Source: an uncultured Pseudomonadales bacterium (GTDB taxonomy: Bacteria > Pseudomonadota > Gammaproteobacteria > Pseudomonadales > Azotimanducaceae). From it: a DNA stretch of 64,000 nucleotides. Positions within the stretch are counted from its first letter, which is position 1, and each line of letters opens with the position of its first letter. Where the stretch lies: positions 1-64,000 of the forward strand of contig CALHVX010000017.1 of assembly GCA_938036875.1 (NCBI GenBank). Reading direction: 5' to 3'. Shown in pieces: positions 34,048 to 44,988 of this stretch. Both the position numbers and the translations under genes were made by a program. The notes under the pieces were generated by a model, which did no database searches, was not told the DNA's origin, and was given only the letters and a program-made list of their open reading frames with translations.

Positions 34048-36270
34048 TTAACCAACCTCGTCTTGCTCCTCCACGCGATAGCGCAAGTCGTAGTTCTTCA
34101 AAGGTAATTGTCGCACCCGAGTTCCGGTTGCATTAAACACGGCGTTAGCCAGTGCCGGCGCAATACCTGGCGTGCCTGGCTCCCCGGCACCACCCCACGC
34201 AACACCACTATTGATGATATGCGTCTCAATGGTGGGCGCTTCGTTCATACGGAGCGCTTGGTAGTCATGAAAATTGCTCTGCACCGCAGCACCGTCATCG
34301 ATGGTTATCTCACCGTACAACGCCGCCGTTAAACCGTAGACAATGCCGGATTCGATTTGCGCTGTAAGCCCATCAGGTGACACGGCAAACCCTGCATCCA
34401 CTGCAGCAACCACCCGGTCAACCGAGACGTTACCGTCGACAACGGTCACCTCAACCACCTGTGCAACCAAAGACCCAAAGGACTCTTGTAGCGCAATGCC
34501 ACGGCCGCGCCCTTTGGGCAACGGGGTACCCCACTCGGCTTGCTCAGCCGCTAACTTCAATACCGCCTGATGCCGAGGCTTGCCCGACAACAGCTCCAAA
34601 CGCAGCTCAAAAGGATCTGCATCACTAGCTGCCGCCACCTCATCAATAAAAGATTCGGTAAAGAAGCCATGCTGAGAGTGGTCAACACTGCGCCAAGGAC
34701 CAAATGGAACATGGGTTGGGCTACTCACATGCCCTATGTCTTGCGCTGCTATCGCATAGGGAATGAGTGGCGCTTCTGCAGGCTCATGCTTGTCGACGTA
34801 GCTGTTTTCCCAAGCAATAGGTTTACCTTGCGCATTTAGCGCCGCACGAAAACGGCTTTGAATAGCAGGTCGGTAGTTGTCCTGGCGCATGTCCTCTTCG
34901 CGAGACCAAACCAACTGCACCGGCCGGCGCACTTTATCTGCAAGCTGAGCGGCCTGTATAACCCAATCTGGGGAGGCCTTGCGACCAAAACCCCCACCCA
35001 TAAAGTGATTGTGGAGCGTGACATCTTCAACATCCAACGACAGCGCTTCTGCCACTGCATGTTTAAAGCCAAGAGGGTTCTGACAACCCACCCATATCTC
35101 GCAAATGCCGTCGTGTACCCAGGCAGTGGCATTCACCGGCTCCATGCAAGCGTGCGCTAGATAAGGAACCCGATAGTCCGCGGTAACCACCTGATCCGCC
35201 GCCGCAAACGCGCCAGCGACATCACCCGCAGCAAGGTCTGATTTGCGCTCGGTGCCCGCATCTAAATCGCCCTCGAACTGAGCAAAAATCGATTCCGAAG
35301 AAACCTTGTCTAAACCTTGGGTATCCCACTGCGGCGATACTTTGGCTAGTGCTTGGCGGGCTTGCCAATAGCCTTGCGCCACAACAGCTACGGCATTATC
35401 CAAACTCACCACTTCAAGCACACCCGGCTGCGAGCTAGCCGCGCTGGCATCTACCGACTTTAACTTGCCACCAAAAACCGGAGCTCGCTGAATGGTGGCA
35501 TACACCATGTCGGGCAGACTGACATCCATAGCGAACTGGGCTGTGCCATCAACTTTTGCTGGGATGTCCCGGCGAGGCACGCTTTTACCCATGAGCTGGA
35601 AATCTTTCATCGGCTTGAGTTTGGGTGTCGCCGGTGGTGTCATCTCTGCCGCCGCAGCCGCAAACTCACTGTAAGGCGCGCGTCGATTGCTAGCCTCATG
35701 TGTGATGTAGCTGTGGCTGGTGGCCAGCTCACCAACCGGCACCTGCCAGGCACTGGCCGCTGCACTAAGCAGCATCTGTCGAGCTGCTGAACCAGCAATT
35801 CGCATACCGTAGACACCGGTGGTTCGAATGCTCGCGCTACCTCCAGTGACTTGAAGGTGCATGGATTTGGTAATTTGAAAAAATAGACCGTCTACCGTGG
35901 GTACTAAAACACTCGGTATCGGCGCGTCACCGAGGATAAAACCCTTGCCCATGGCGTAGTTGGCGTATTCATCAAAAGCCGGCGCCTCCATAAAGGTTGT
36001 GGTGTCCCAATCCGCATCCATTTCGTCCGCCAGCATCTGCATCAATGCGGTTTGCGCGCCTTGACCCATCTCTGAATGAGGCACGATAACGGTTGTGGCG
36101 TTGTCTGCACCCAGCTTCACCCAGGCATTGACCAACGTTTCGTCAGCACCAGTCACTAACGGTGCCAGTTTGGGTGCGCGATGCCCCATACGCAGCGCCA
36201 CACCGACCAATAAACCGCCACCAGCAACAACGCCCGTGGTGAGCACCGCACGTCTTGTCCACTTACCCAT
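34048..36270 (-). CDS. molybdenum hydroxylase large subunit (isoquinoline 1-oxidoreductase beta-like), Tat-exported
   Basis: A 740-residue molybdopterin-binding subunit of the xanthine dehydrogenase family. ATG 36270 follows GGAGGTG and gives a twin-arginine signal, [21 protein letters not shown], so the enzyme is likely periplasmic. The domain has the cofactor motif [13 protein letters not shown] and the catalytic-glutamate region [10 protein letters not shown]. Layout and the Tat signal match the IorB/aldehyde-oxidase-like two-subunit enzymes. It follows the [2Fe-2S] subunit with an 8-base overlap. No FAD subunit is present, as in isoquinoline 1-oxidoreductase and nicotinate dehydrogenase, so electrons probably go to a cytochrome or quinone. 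The substrate is unknown; no XdhC-type maturase is nearby. Confidence 0.9.
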   Translation of the reverse strand: MGKWTRRAVLTTGVVAGGGLLVGVALRMGHRAPKLAPLVTGADETLVNAWVKLGADNATTVIVPHSEMGQGAQTALMQMLADEMDADWDTTTFMEAPAFDEYANYAMGKGFILGDAPIPSVLVPTVDGLFFQITKSMHLQVTGGSASIRTTGVYGMRIAGSAARQMLLSAAASAWQVPVGELATSHSYITHEASNRRAPYSEFAAAAAEMTPPATPKLKPMKDFQLMGKSVPRRDIPAKVDGTAQFAMDVSLPDMVYATIQRAPVFGGKLKSVDASAASSQPGVLEVVSLDNAVAVVAQGYWQARQALAKVSPQWDTQGLDKVSSESIFAQFEGDLDAGTERKSDLAAGDVAGAFAAADQVVTADYRVPYLAHACMEPVNATAWVHDGICEIWVGCQNPLGFKHAVAEALSLDVEDVTLHNHFMGGGFGRKASPDWVIQAAQLADKVRRPVQLVWSREEDMRQDNYRPAIQSRFRAALNAQGKPIAWENSYVDKHEPAEAPLIPYAIAAQDIGHVSSPTHVPFGPWRSVDHSQHGFFTESFIDEVAAASDADPFELRLELLSGKPRHQAVLKLAAEQAEWGTPLPKGRGRGIALQESFGSLVAQVVEVTVVDGNVSVDRVVAAVDAGFAVSPDGLTAQIESGIVYGLTAALYGEITIDDGAAVQSNFHDYQALRMNEAPTIETHIINSGVAWGGAGEPGTPGIAPALANAVFNATGTRVRQLPLKNYDLRYRVEEQDEVG

Positions 36271-36763
36271 GCTGCACCTCCAAGCTTGGGTCAAAATTCT
36301 GCACTACCGCTTGGCCTGCTGCACGTTTGATCGCCTTACGAATACGCCCGTAAGTGCCGCAGCGGCAAATATTGCCAGCCATGGCGGTATCAATATCCGC
36401 ATCCGTCGGTTCTGGGTTCTTGGCCAGCAACGCAGCAGCAGACATGATTTGACCCGACTGACAGTAACCACATTGGGGCACTTGCTCGTCAATCCAGGCC
36501 TGCTGCAGTGGATGAGGATTGTTCGCTACGCTCCCTAAGCCTTCAATGGTAGTGACGTCTTGACCTTGAGCAGAGGCTAGCGGGGTCACACAAGCACGTA
36601 CTGGTTGGCCATTGATATGGATCGTACAAGCGCCACACTGAGCCATGCCGCAACCAAATTTAGTACCGGTCAGCTGCAGTTGCTCTCGCAGAACCCACAA
36701 CAGGGGGGTCGCTGGATCGACCTCCACTACTTGCTGGGTCCCGTTAACAGTAAAAGTGGTCAT
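36263..36763 (-). CDS. [2Fe-2S] subunit of the molybdenum hydroxylase
   Basis: A 166-residue electron-transfer subunit. The N-terminal plant-type [2Fe-2S] site is [19 protein letters not shown] plus C at VRACV; the C-terminal site is [12 protein letters not shown] ... [12 protein letters not shown]. Both fit the IorA/CoxS-type small subunit. ATG 36763 follows the operon promoter region. Its stop lies within the start of the large subunit (ATGGGTAA overlap), which implies coupled translation. It has no Tat signal; it is presumably co-exported with the large subunit. Confidence 0.93.
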   Translation of the reverse strand: MTTFTVNGTQQVVEVDPATPLLWVLREQLQLTGTKFGCGMAQCGACTIHINGQPVRACVTPLASAQGQDVTTIEGLGSVANNPHPLQQAWIDEQVPQCGYCQSGQIMSAAALLAKNPEPTDADIDTAMAGNICRCGTYGRIRKAIKRAAGQAVVQNFDPSLEVQHG

Positions 36764-36855
36764 CAACGGCTCCTGTCCTACCCAAAGTAGGCTAGATAAT
36801 AGAAGCCGTTAGTATGTCGCAAAGCAGCGTTTTGGTCACTGGTTGCCAATCTGTA

Positions 36856-38421
<1,566 letters not shown>

Positions 38422-38458
38422 GGAGCAACCCTGCTTAGTGTTGGGCGGTTTAGTTAAA

Positions 38459-40087
38459 TCAAGGCTTCCAGCTATCGCGCAAGGTGACCGTACGATTGAA
38501 GGTGCGTTCTAGCTTGCTATCGCGGAAAAAGTATCCGGTGCGCTCAAACTGGAAGTGGCTTGCCTGGGCGGTTAGCAGGGCTGGCTCCAGGCGCGCGCTA
38601 ACTTCAGTTAACGAGTTGGCATCCAACGCATCCAAAAAATTGTCCTTGTCTGGCGATGCATCGCTAAAGAGACGTTCATACAAACGCACGGTCACCGCTT
38701 CACTCTCCTGCGCGCTCACCCAGTGGATGACCCCTTTGGGTTTCAGGCCGCTGGTATCTTCACCGCTTTTAGAATCCGGGAAGTAAGTACATTGCAGCTC
38801 CTGAATTAGACCGTCCGCATCGGTGATGACCTCATCACAACGAATGATGTACCCATAGCGCAAGCGCACCATTTCACCCGGTGATAGGCGCTTGTACTTT
38901 TTCGGCGGCTCGAGCTCAAAATCCGCACGCTCAATAAACAGTTCACCTGAAAACGGAAGTTCTCGGGTGCCTAAACTCTCGTTCTGCTGGTGCCAAGGTG
39001 CGGTCAACTGCACCGGTCCGGCCGTGTAATTGGTGATAACCACCTTCAACGGTTCCAGTACCGCCATGCCCCGAGGCGCACTGGCCTCTAAGTCTTGCCG
39101 AACGCAATAATCCAGCAAGCCCATCTCAACCAGGTTGTCTTGCTTGGTGACACCAATTCGGCTACAAAAATCTCGTATAGCGGCTGCTGTCACCCCTCGG
39201 CGGCGCATACCGGCGATGGTCGGCATACGCGGATCATCCCACCCATCCACATGCTGCTCGGTAACCAATTGCAGCAACAACCGTTTACTCATCACCGTGT
39301 GTTCAAGCCCAAGCCGCGAGAACTCAATTTGCGGTGGATGCCAATTGGCGCTGATATTGTCTAGCACCCAATCGTAGAGCGGTCGATGGTCGGCAAACTC
39401 CAAGGTGCAAAGCGAGTGGGTAATTCCCTCCAACGCATCGCAAATGCAGTGGGTATAGTCGTACATAGGGTAAATGGGCCAAGCATCCCCGGTACGTTGA
39501 TGATGCACCTTACGAATGCGGTACAGCACCGGATCACGCATATTGATATTCGGTGACGCCATATCAATCTTGGCCCGCAAGACATATTCACCGTCGGCAA
39601 ACTCCCCTGCACGCATGCGCTCGAACAGGTCTCTATTCTCTGCCGCGGACCGGTCGCGATCTGGGCTATTACGCCCAGGCTCGGTTAAGGTGCCACGAAA
39701 TTCACGCATCTGCTCAGCATTCAAGCTGCACACAAAAGCCTTATCGGCATCGATGAGCTCTAAAGCAAAACCATACAATTGCTCGAAATAGTCTGACGCA
39801 TAAGTCAGGCGATCACCCCAATCAAAGCCCAGCCAGGCAACATCTTCACTGATCGCCTCAACAAAGGCCTGATCTTCTTTTACTGGGTTGGTGTCGTCAA
39901 AACGAAGGTAAGTTTTACCCCCATGCTCCGCCGCCACCCCAAAATTGAGGCAGATGGATTTGGCATGACCAATGTGCAGGTAGCCATTGGGCTCCGGTGG
40001 AAATCGGGTGACCACACTGGTGTTGGTGCCACTGGCTAGGTCGTGGGCAATGCGCTGACGGATAAAATCAGAAGTTTCGGCGTCCAT
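38459..40087 (-). CDS. glnS: glutaminyl-tRNA synthetase
   Basis: A 542-residue class I aminoacyl-tRNA synthetase. The HIGH motif is in [22 protein letters not shown], the KMSKS-type motif is VMSKRLL, and [23 protein letters not shown] is a typical GlnRS block. The C-terminal anticodon-binding domains follow ([16 protein letters not shown]). Length is close to the 550 residues of the E. coli enzyme. ATG 40087 lies 75 bases from the divergent transglutaminase-like gene. A GlnRS in the genome means no need for the GatCAB route for glutamine tRNA. Essential housekeeping gene. Confidence 0.97.
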   Translation of the reverse strand: MDAETSDFIRQRIAHDLASGTNTSVVTRFPPEPNGYLHIGHAKSICLNFGVAAEHGGKTYLRFDDTNPVKEDQAFVEAISEDVAWLGFDWGDRLTYASDYFEQLYGFALELIDADKAFVCSLNAEQMREFRGTLTEPGRNSPDRDRSAAENRDLFERMRAGEFADGEYVLRAKIDMASPNINMRDPVLYRIRKVHHQRTGDAWPIYPMYDYTHCICDALEGITHSLCTLEFADHRPLYDWVLDNISANWHPPQIEFSRLGLEHTVMSKRLLLQLVTEQHVDGWDDPRMPTIAGMRRRGVTAAAIRDFCSRIGVTKQDNLVEMGLLDYCVRQDLEASAPRGMAVLEPLKVVITNYTAGPVQLTAPWHQQNESLGTRELPFSGELFIERADFELEPPKKYKRLSPGEMVRLRYGYIIRCDEVITDADGLIQELQCTYFPDSKSGEDTSGLKPKGVIHWVSAQESEAVTVRLYERLFSDASPDKDNFLDALDANSLTEVSARLEPALLTAQASHFQFERTGYFFRDSKLERTFNRTVTLRDSWKP

Positions 40088-40162
40088 TAACAGATGTTCC
40101 TATGCTTAGGCCGCGTAGTGTAGCCGATGCTGCTACTATGATTCCGCATCTTCCGACAGCTA

Positions 40163-41596
40163 GTGAGGCTGGCATTTGACCCTCTTTCACGTTCAGGGCG
40201 AGATAGAAATTTGACGCAGCGGCTACTTTTGGGCTGCTGCGCTGCCCTGCTTGCAGGTGTAGCACTGACCTGGGCACACCACCAACGTGAGCCCCAATGG
40301 CGCATCGCCCAAGGAATGGCAGGCCAACACTGGTATCGATTGGGCCTGGAAACAGCGCATATTGGCTACCTAGCCAGCCAGACTCGGCCGGGCAGCGACG
40401 GCGGCTGGATCTTCAGCAGCGATCTACGCTTTGCCATGAGCGAAAGTGCCCCAGTACAGATTCAACAGACCCTGAGCTTTGGCCCCAGCGCCCCTTACCC
40501 TTTGCTCCGGGCCGATTACTCGCTGCGTCGAGGATCCAACCAGCTGCTCGTGAACGCCGTGGCTGACAATGGGCAAACGGGCAGCTACCAAGTGCGGCTC
40601 TCTCGCAACGGGTCCGAAAGTAGCGAGACCACCGAGTGGTCCTACACCCTCGGTGACTACCTAGCCTTCGAAACCTGGCTGCAGGACACCAATCCAGGCC
40701 CGGATTCGCGACTCACTATCCGTAGCCTAGATCTGGAACGTTTGCGACTAACCCCAAAAGTGATGCAACTCGAAGATCATAACGAAGCCGGGTACCGAGT
40801 CTCCAATTCAGCACCCCAGTCCGACTCAAGCATCGAGTTACAGCCAAATTTTGTCCCCAGGCGGATGCAACTGGCGGGGCTATTCGAGCTGGAGCTGAGT
40901 ACCCAAGCCCAAGCACTAGCACCGCGCAGCGCGCTCCAGCACGCCAGCTATTTTGTGCCCTTAGACAGACCCCTGCGCAACCACTCTGAGCTCACTCAAC
41001 TGCAACTGGAACCTCAGCCCAGCTCAGACAACAGTTGGCCATCACCACTAATACTCTCCAGCAACAGCATTAGCTCCAACGCCAAACCCGCAGCGCACGA
41101 TCTGCAGGCCACCGCCGACTACCCTATACACGATGCTAGGTTGCAAACCTTACTAGGCTCTTTAGATCTTGCAGGCAATGCCCAACAAAACACCGAGCGC
41201 CTCACGCGTTTTGTGCATCACTTCTTAACCTATAAGAACCAAATCAACTCAACGCCGGTGTTGGATTTGTTGGATCGACCCGAAGGGGATTGCAGTGAGT
41301 ACGCGGAGCTATTCACCAGCTTAGCCCGAGCTGCCGGCATTCCTAGCCGCACAGTCTACGGCCTGGCTTACACCGATGAGCCAAGCCCAGCCCTGAGCTT
41401 TCACGCCTGGAACGAAGCCTGGGTCGACGATCACTGGCTATCCGTTGACCCTACCTGGAACCAGGTATCGATCGACGCAACCCATCTGTTGCTTCCCACC
41501 AATGAACGCGCTGCCTTGCGCCTGCTAACCGGGCGCAGTGAGGTCCGCTTCAGCGTGCTGGCAACCCAGTATGCAAACCTCTCACCCGGCAGCTAA
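40163..41596 (+). CDS. transglutaminase-like domain protein, membrane-anchored
   Basis: A 477-residue protein with a single N-terminal membrane segment (LLLGCCAALLAGVALTW) and a large extracytoplasmic region. Residues 340-460 hold a transglutaminase-like (TgpA/papain-like) core: the catalytic cysteine in RPEGDCSEYAELFTSLARAAG, a histidine in FHAWNEAWVD, and an aspartate in WLSVDPTWNQ. The region before it is beta-rich and unassigned. The start is GTG 40163 with no clear ribosome site. Family members act as cysteine proteases or transglutaminases at the envelope. The gene overlaps the convergent tesB by 4 bases. Substrate unknown. Confidence 0.82.
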   Translation: MRLAFDPLSRSGRDRNLTQRLLLGCCAALLAGVALTWAHHQREPQWRIAQGMAGQHWYRLGLETAHIGYLASQTRPGSDGGWIFSSDLRFAMSESAPVQIQQTLSFGPSAPYPLLRADYSLRRGSNQLLVNAVADNGQTGSYQVRLSRNGSESSETTEWSYTLGDYLAFETWLQDTNPGPDSRLTIRSLDLERLRLTPKVMQLEDHNEAGYRVSNSAPQSDSSIELQPNFVPRRMQLAGLFELELSTQAQALAPRSALQHASYFVPLDRPLRNHSELTQLQLEPQPSSDNSWPSPLILSSNSISSNAKPAAHDLQATADYPIHDARLQTLLGSLDLAGNAQQNTERLTRFVHHFLTYKNQINSTPVLDLLDRPEGDCSEYAELFTSLARAAGIPSRTVYGLAYTDEPSPALSFHAWNEAWVDDHWLSVDPTWNQVSIDATHLLLPTNERAALRLLTGRSEVRFSVLATQYANLSPGS

Positions 41597-42639
41597 CGTT
41601 CGCTGGGCGGCAAAACCTCTCGCAGCAAACCCTCTTGGGTGACAGAGGCCACCAACAAACCTTCGCGGGTGTAAAACTCCGCATGCGCTAAACCACGAGA
41701 GCCTGCCGCAGCACTAGTGTGCTTATGCAAGAGCAGCCAATCGTCGTTCAGAATGGGTCTGTGCAACCAAATCGCGTGATCTAAGCTTGCCATCTGCAAG
41801 CGATTGCGCGGTAGGTCAGAGTTATGCGGCAGTGAGGCGGTTGAGACCAACCCCATGTCTGATGCGTAGGCCAACAGCACATGACGTAGCCGCATGGTCA
41901 TATCCGGGCTCGGTTCGGTACTGGTGTCCCGGGCGCCATCCGTTGGCGGCAACGGCACACGGAATTTTATCCAAACCGGGTTCCAACGCCTGGGGGCACG
42001 CCAAGCGTCACTACCAATGGGGAACACGGATCTAGTGAAAAAAGGACGTGGCTTGCCCGCCATAGGGGAAAGCAAACCCGCCACTTGCTCGTCATCCGCG
42101 GTGTAGCGGCGAGCCACATCCACATCGTCTTCTAACTCTTCTGGTGGCGGCACGTTAGGCATAGGGTCCGCATGCTCCATGCCACCTTCGTCTTTTTGAA
42201 ACGAAGCGCTCATGCTAAAAATTGCCTGGCCACGCTGGATGGCAACCACCCGGCGCGTGGTAAAGCTACGCCCATCGCGAATGCGATCCACCTCGTAGAG
42301 CACCGGCAGCTTGGCGCTTCCAGCGCGCAAGAAATAGCCGTGCAGCGAGTGGATATTCAGCATTGGGACCGTGTGGTATGCAGCCTGTAGCGCCTGAGAT
42401 AGCACCTGCCCGCCAAACAAACGGTTGTAGCCGGGTAACGCCGGGGTCTCGTTCGCGCCCCGATATAGATTTTCTTCAATTTTTTCGAGCTGCAACACAT
42501 CCAACAGCTCCTGGGCACGTGCTTGCAGACCGGCGTTAGACCAACGGTTGGTATCACTTATGGCCACAGGAGGTTTCTTGGTCGGGCTCTTCAGCGGTTT
42601 AACTTGCTTACCCTTAGGCGCTTTCTTGTCTTTACTCAC
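41593..42639 (-). CDS. tesB: acyl-CoA thioesterase II (TesB family), with Lys-rich N-terminus
   Basis: A double-hotdog thioesterase. The core starts LLDVLQLEKIEENLYRGANE, followed by LFGGQVLSQALQAAYHTV, FTTRRVVAIQRGQAIFSMSA and the C-terminal DHAIWLHRPI ... SRGLAHAEFYTREG, as in TesB. TesB enzymes hydrolyse medium- and long-chain acyl-CoA. The track ORF starts at 42834, but the likely start is GTG 42639 with CGGAAG upstream (348 residues). Even so, about 60 residues precede the family start, including a Lys-rich stretch SKDKKAPKGKQVKPLKSPTK; an internal start is possible. Its end overlaps the transglutaminase-like gene by 4 bases. Confidence 0.85.
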   Translation of the reverse strand: MSKDKKAPKGKQVKPLKSPTKKPPVAISDTNRWSNAGLQARAQELLDVLQLEKIEENLYRGANETPALPGYNRLFGGQVLSQALQAAYHTVPMLNIHSLHGYFLRAGSAKLPVLYEVDRIRDGRSFTTRRVVAIQRGQAIFSMSASFQKDEGGMEHADPMPNVPPPEELEDDVDVARRYTADDEQVAGLLSPMAGKPRPFFTRSVFPIGSDAWRAPRRWNPVWIKFRVPLPPTDGARDTSTEPSPDMTMRLRHVLLAYASDMGLVSTASLPHNSDLPRNRLQMASLDHAIWLHRPILNDDWLLLHKHTSAAAGSRGLAHAEFYTREGLLVASVTQEGLLREVLPPSER

Positions 42640-43086
42640 ACTGTGCTTCCGATTGGGTATCCAATTCTCAATGCCTAATCCTGCGCCATGCGGATCAGGT
42701 GTTGCAACCCAATAGGCACTGGCGTTAGCATGCAGGACTTGATTCGAGGGCGTGCCATGATAAGACACTATCAAACCAGCAGCCGACCGCATTGCATATA
42801 CGGTTGCATCCACCATAGGTGAGTTCGTCCTCACATCGTGGCACTACTTTAAACACCCCAATTTCGAAAACCCAAAAGTAGCTTCCACCACCGGCCAAAC
42901 CCAAGACCGCTTCTTCAAGCCTTCTTAGTCACAGCCAACCCAGGACCCGCTCATCGACAGCGGGTTTTTTGTTTCTACATCTGTAAATCAACGTCCATCT
43001 ACAGCTGTGCTACCCGCTGCTAACGTCGGCCCCTCCTTAAGCTTAGAAAGGGGGCCGGTTGAGAAATCGATTCGGAGAATCGCAGC
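42640..43086. other. 447-base gene-free stretch with terminator and leader hairpin
   Basis: This is the only stretch over 300 bases without a recognised gene. It holds a plus-strand rho-independent terminator at 42945-42970 and a hairpin CGGCCCC...GGGGCCG at 43027-43057 just before the ABC gene. Plus frame from the TAA at 42757 to a TAG near 42930 is open but has no ATG, GTG or TTG start. A small RNA or an attenuated leader for the ABC operon would explain the layout; neither is proven. Confidence 0.4.
42945..42970 (+). terminator. rho-independent terminator with no obvious gene before it
   Basis: ACCCGCT-CATCGAC-AGCGGGT followed by TTTTTT. The stem is 7 bp, GC-rich, and ends in a six-T run on the plus strand. 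The closest plus-strand gene upstream ends at 41596, over 1.3 kb before it, and tesB on the minus strand lies in between. It therefore ends either a small RNA begun in this gap or an attenuated leader of the ABC exporter genes that start 117 bases later. Confidence 0.75.
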
Positions 43087-44988
43087 ATGTTAAGCACAAC
43101 GTACGATGGGCAGAGCCAGCTGTCCGACGCTAGAGCTACCGGCACATCCAAGCCTACCTATAGCCTTTGGAGTATCACCCGTGGCCAACGCGTTACCTAT
43201 GTCCTGGCGATCTTGGCCATGGTTGCCACCAACTTTTTTGTGTTTGGCGCACCGCTAATTGGTAAATACGCCATTGATGTTGCGGTAGCCGGTGACTTCG
43301 AAGCGGCAGCGCCAGTGCTAGGCACTTGGGCGCAAGAGCTGAAAGCTAACGCCAGCACCACAGACCAAATTGTGGCCTACCTTTGGTTATCTGCAGGTTT
43401 TGCTTTATTTATCACCTGTATTGGCGGTTTGTTTATGTACTGGCGCGGCCGGTTAGCGGCCTTTGCTTCTGAGCAATTGGTGCGCAGGCTGCGCGAAGAG
43501 CTGTACGCCAAGCTTCACGACCTGCGTGCTAGCTTCTACGACGGTTCGGATACGGGTGATCTGGTGCAGCGCTCCAGTTCGGACGTGGAGACCCTACGCG
43601 TGTTTCTCGCTAGCGACGTGATCGAAATTGGGCGTGCTTGCCTACTACTCATCTGCGTGTTGCCACTGCTGTTTTGGCTAGATACCCGCCTGGCCTGGTT
43701 GTCGTTGGTATTGATGCCAGTACTCATCATCGGCGCCTACCTGTTTTTTCAGCGTGTGCGGCAGATCTTTCAAATCACAGACGAAGCAGAGGGCGCCATG
43801 ACGGCGACCCTGCAAGAAAACTTAACCGGCATACGTGTGGTTCGCGCTTTTGCACGACAAGAATTTGAGATCGAGAAATTTAGCGAGAAAAACCAAAACT
43901 TCCGGAACCTTAACTACCGATTGATACGACTTATGGCGTTGTACTGGAGCATCTCCGACCTCTTTGCGATGAGTCAAATTGGTATCGTGTTGATCGCTGG
44001 GGCGAGCTTTGTGGTAGACGGCAGCCTGACCGTCGGTACCTTATTCGCATTCTTAACCTATGAATCCATGGTTATCTGGCCAGTAAGACAACTGGGTCGC
44101 GTTCTGACCGATAGTGGCAAAGCGGTGGTTTCTCTTGGTCGTATCAACGAGGTGTTGTCAGAGCTGATCGAGGAGACCAAAACGATTCCCCCGGGCGGTC
44201 GCAGCAAAGGTCAACTAAGCCTGAGAGGTTTATCTTTTGCTTATGACCGCAGCGCCGCTGCAGACCAAACCAACGTCTTGTCTGATCTCACTGTTGACAT
44301 CGCCAGCGGTGAAACCGTTGGGGTGGTTGGTCCTCCGGGATGCGGAAAGTCGTCGCTCGTGCGTCTGCTGTTGCGCTTGTATCCGTACCACAGCGGTAGC
44401 GCCACGCTTGATGGCAACGAGATATCCGAACTGGATCGCCACTGGTTACGCCAGCAAATTTCTGTGGTTCTGCAAGATCCATTTTTGTACTCCCGCAGCA
44501 TTCGCGACAATCTATTGGTAGGCCGTGCCAATGCCAGCGATAAGCAAATCGAGGAAGCCTGCGAGCAGGCCTGCATTCTCGATGCTATTCAGAGTTTCCC
44601 CGAAGGCTTTAATGCCATGGTGGGCGAACGCGGTGTGACCTTATCTGGTGGGCAAAGGCAGCGACTGGCCCTAGCTCGAGCTCTCATCAAAGACCCCAGC
44701 GTGCTGATTTTGGATGATGCCTTGTCTGCGGTTGATGCAAAAACCGAAGCGAGCATTTTGGCAGCACTGCGCAAACGCAAAGGGCGGCAAACCACCCTGA
44801 TCATTGCGCACCGGCTCAGCAGCGTGATGCATGCGGATCGAATTTTAGTGCTGGCAGAAGGCGCAATGGTACAACTCGGCCCGCATGAGCAATTAATCAC
44901 ACAACCAGGCCCCTATCAGCAGCTGTGTGAGCTACAAGGCATCAGGACCAAGCTGCACAAGACAGAATTGGAGCAAAGCGGTGGATAA
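43087..44988 (+). CDS. ABC exporter half-transporter 1 (ATP-binding domain with degenerate Walker B)
   Basis: A 633-residue fused membrane-NBD exporter subunit of the MsbA/LmrA type. Six hydrophobic segments fill residues 30-330, then the NBD: Walker A GPPGCGKSS near 415, signature LSGGQRQ near 519, Walker B LILDDALSAVD near 540, then the H-loop LIIAHRLSSV. The residue after the Walker B Asp is Asp, not the catalytic Glu. It overlaps the next gene by 8 bases. With its partner (LSAGQ signature but DE in Walker B) it should form a heterodimer with one consensus and one degenerate ATP site, as in TM287/288 and similar exporters. Substrate unknown. ATG has GGAG upstream. Confidence 0.93.
   Translation: MLSTTYDGQSQLSDARATGTSKPTYSLWSITRGQRVTYVLAILAMVATNFFVFGAPLIGKYAIDVAVAGDFEAAAPVLGTWAQELKANASTTDQIVAYLWLSAGFALFITCIGGLFMYWRGRLAAFASEQLVRRLREELYAKLHDLRASFYDGSDTGDLVQRSSSDVETLRVFLASDVIEIGRACLLLICVLPLLFWLDTRLAWLSLVLMPVLIIGAYLFFQRVRQIFQITDEAEGAMTATLQENLTGIRVVRAFARQEFEIEKFSEKNQNFRNLNYRLIRLMALYWSISDLFAMSQIGIVLIAGASFVVDGSLTVGTLFAFLTYESMVIWPVRQLGRVLTDSGKAVVSLGRINEVLSELIEETKTIPPGGRSKGQLSLRGLSFAYDRSAAADQTNVLSDLTVDIASGETVGVVGPPGCGKSSLVRLLLRLYPYHSGSATLDGNEISELDRHWLRQQISVVLQDPFLYSRSIRDNLLVGRANASDKQIEEACEQACILDAIQSFPEGFNAMVGERGVTLSGGQRQRLALARALIKDPSVLILDDALSAVDAKTEASILAALRKRKGRQTTLIIAHRLSSVMHADRILVLAEGAMVQLGPHEQLITQPGPYQQLCELQGIRTKLHKTELEQSGG

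Noticed and set aside
42760-42932. Open frame in the gap before the ABC exporter genes
   Set aside because: It reads for about 54 codons in one frame but contains no ATG, GTG or TTG start, so it cannot be called a gene from sequence alone.
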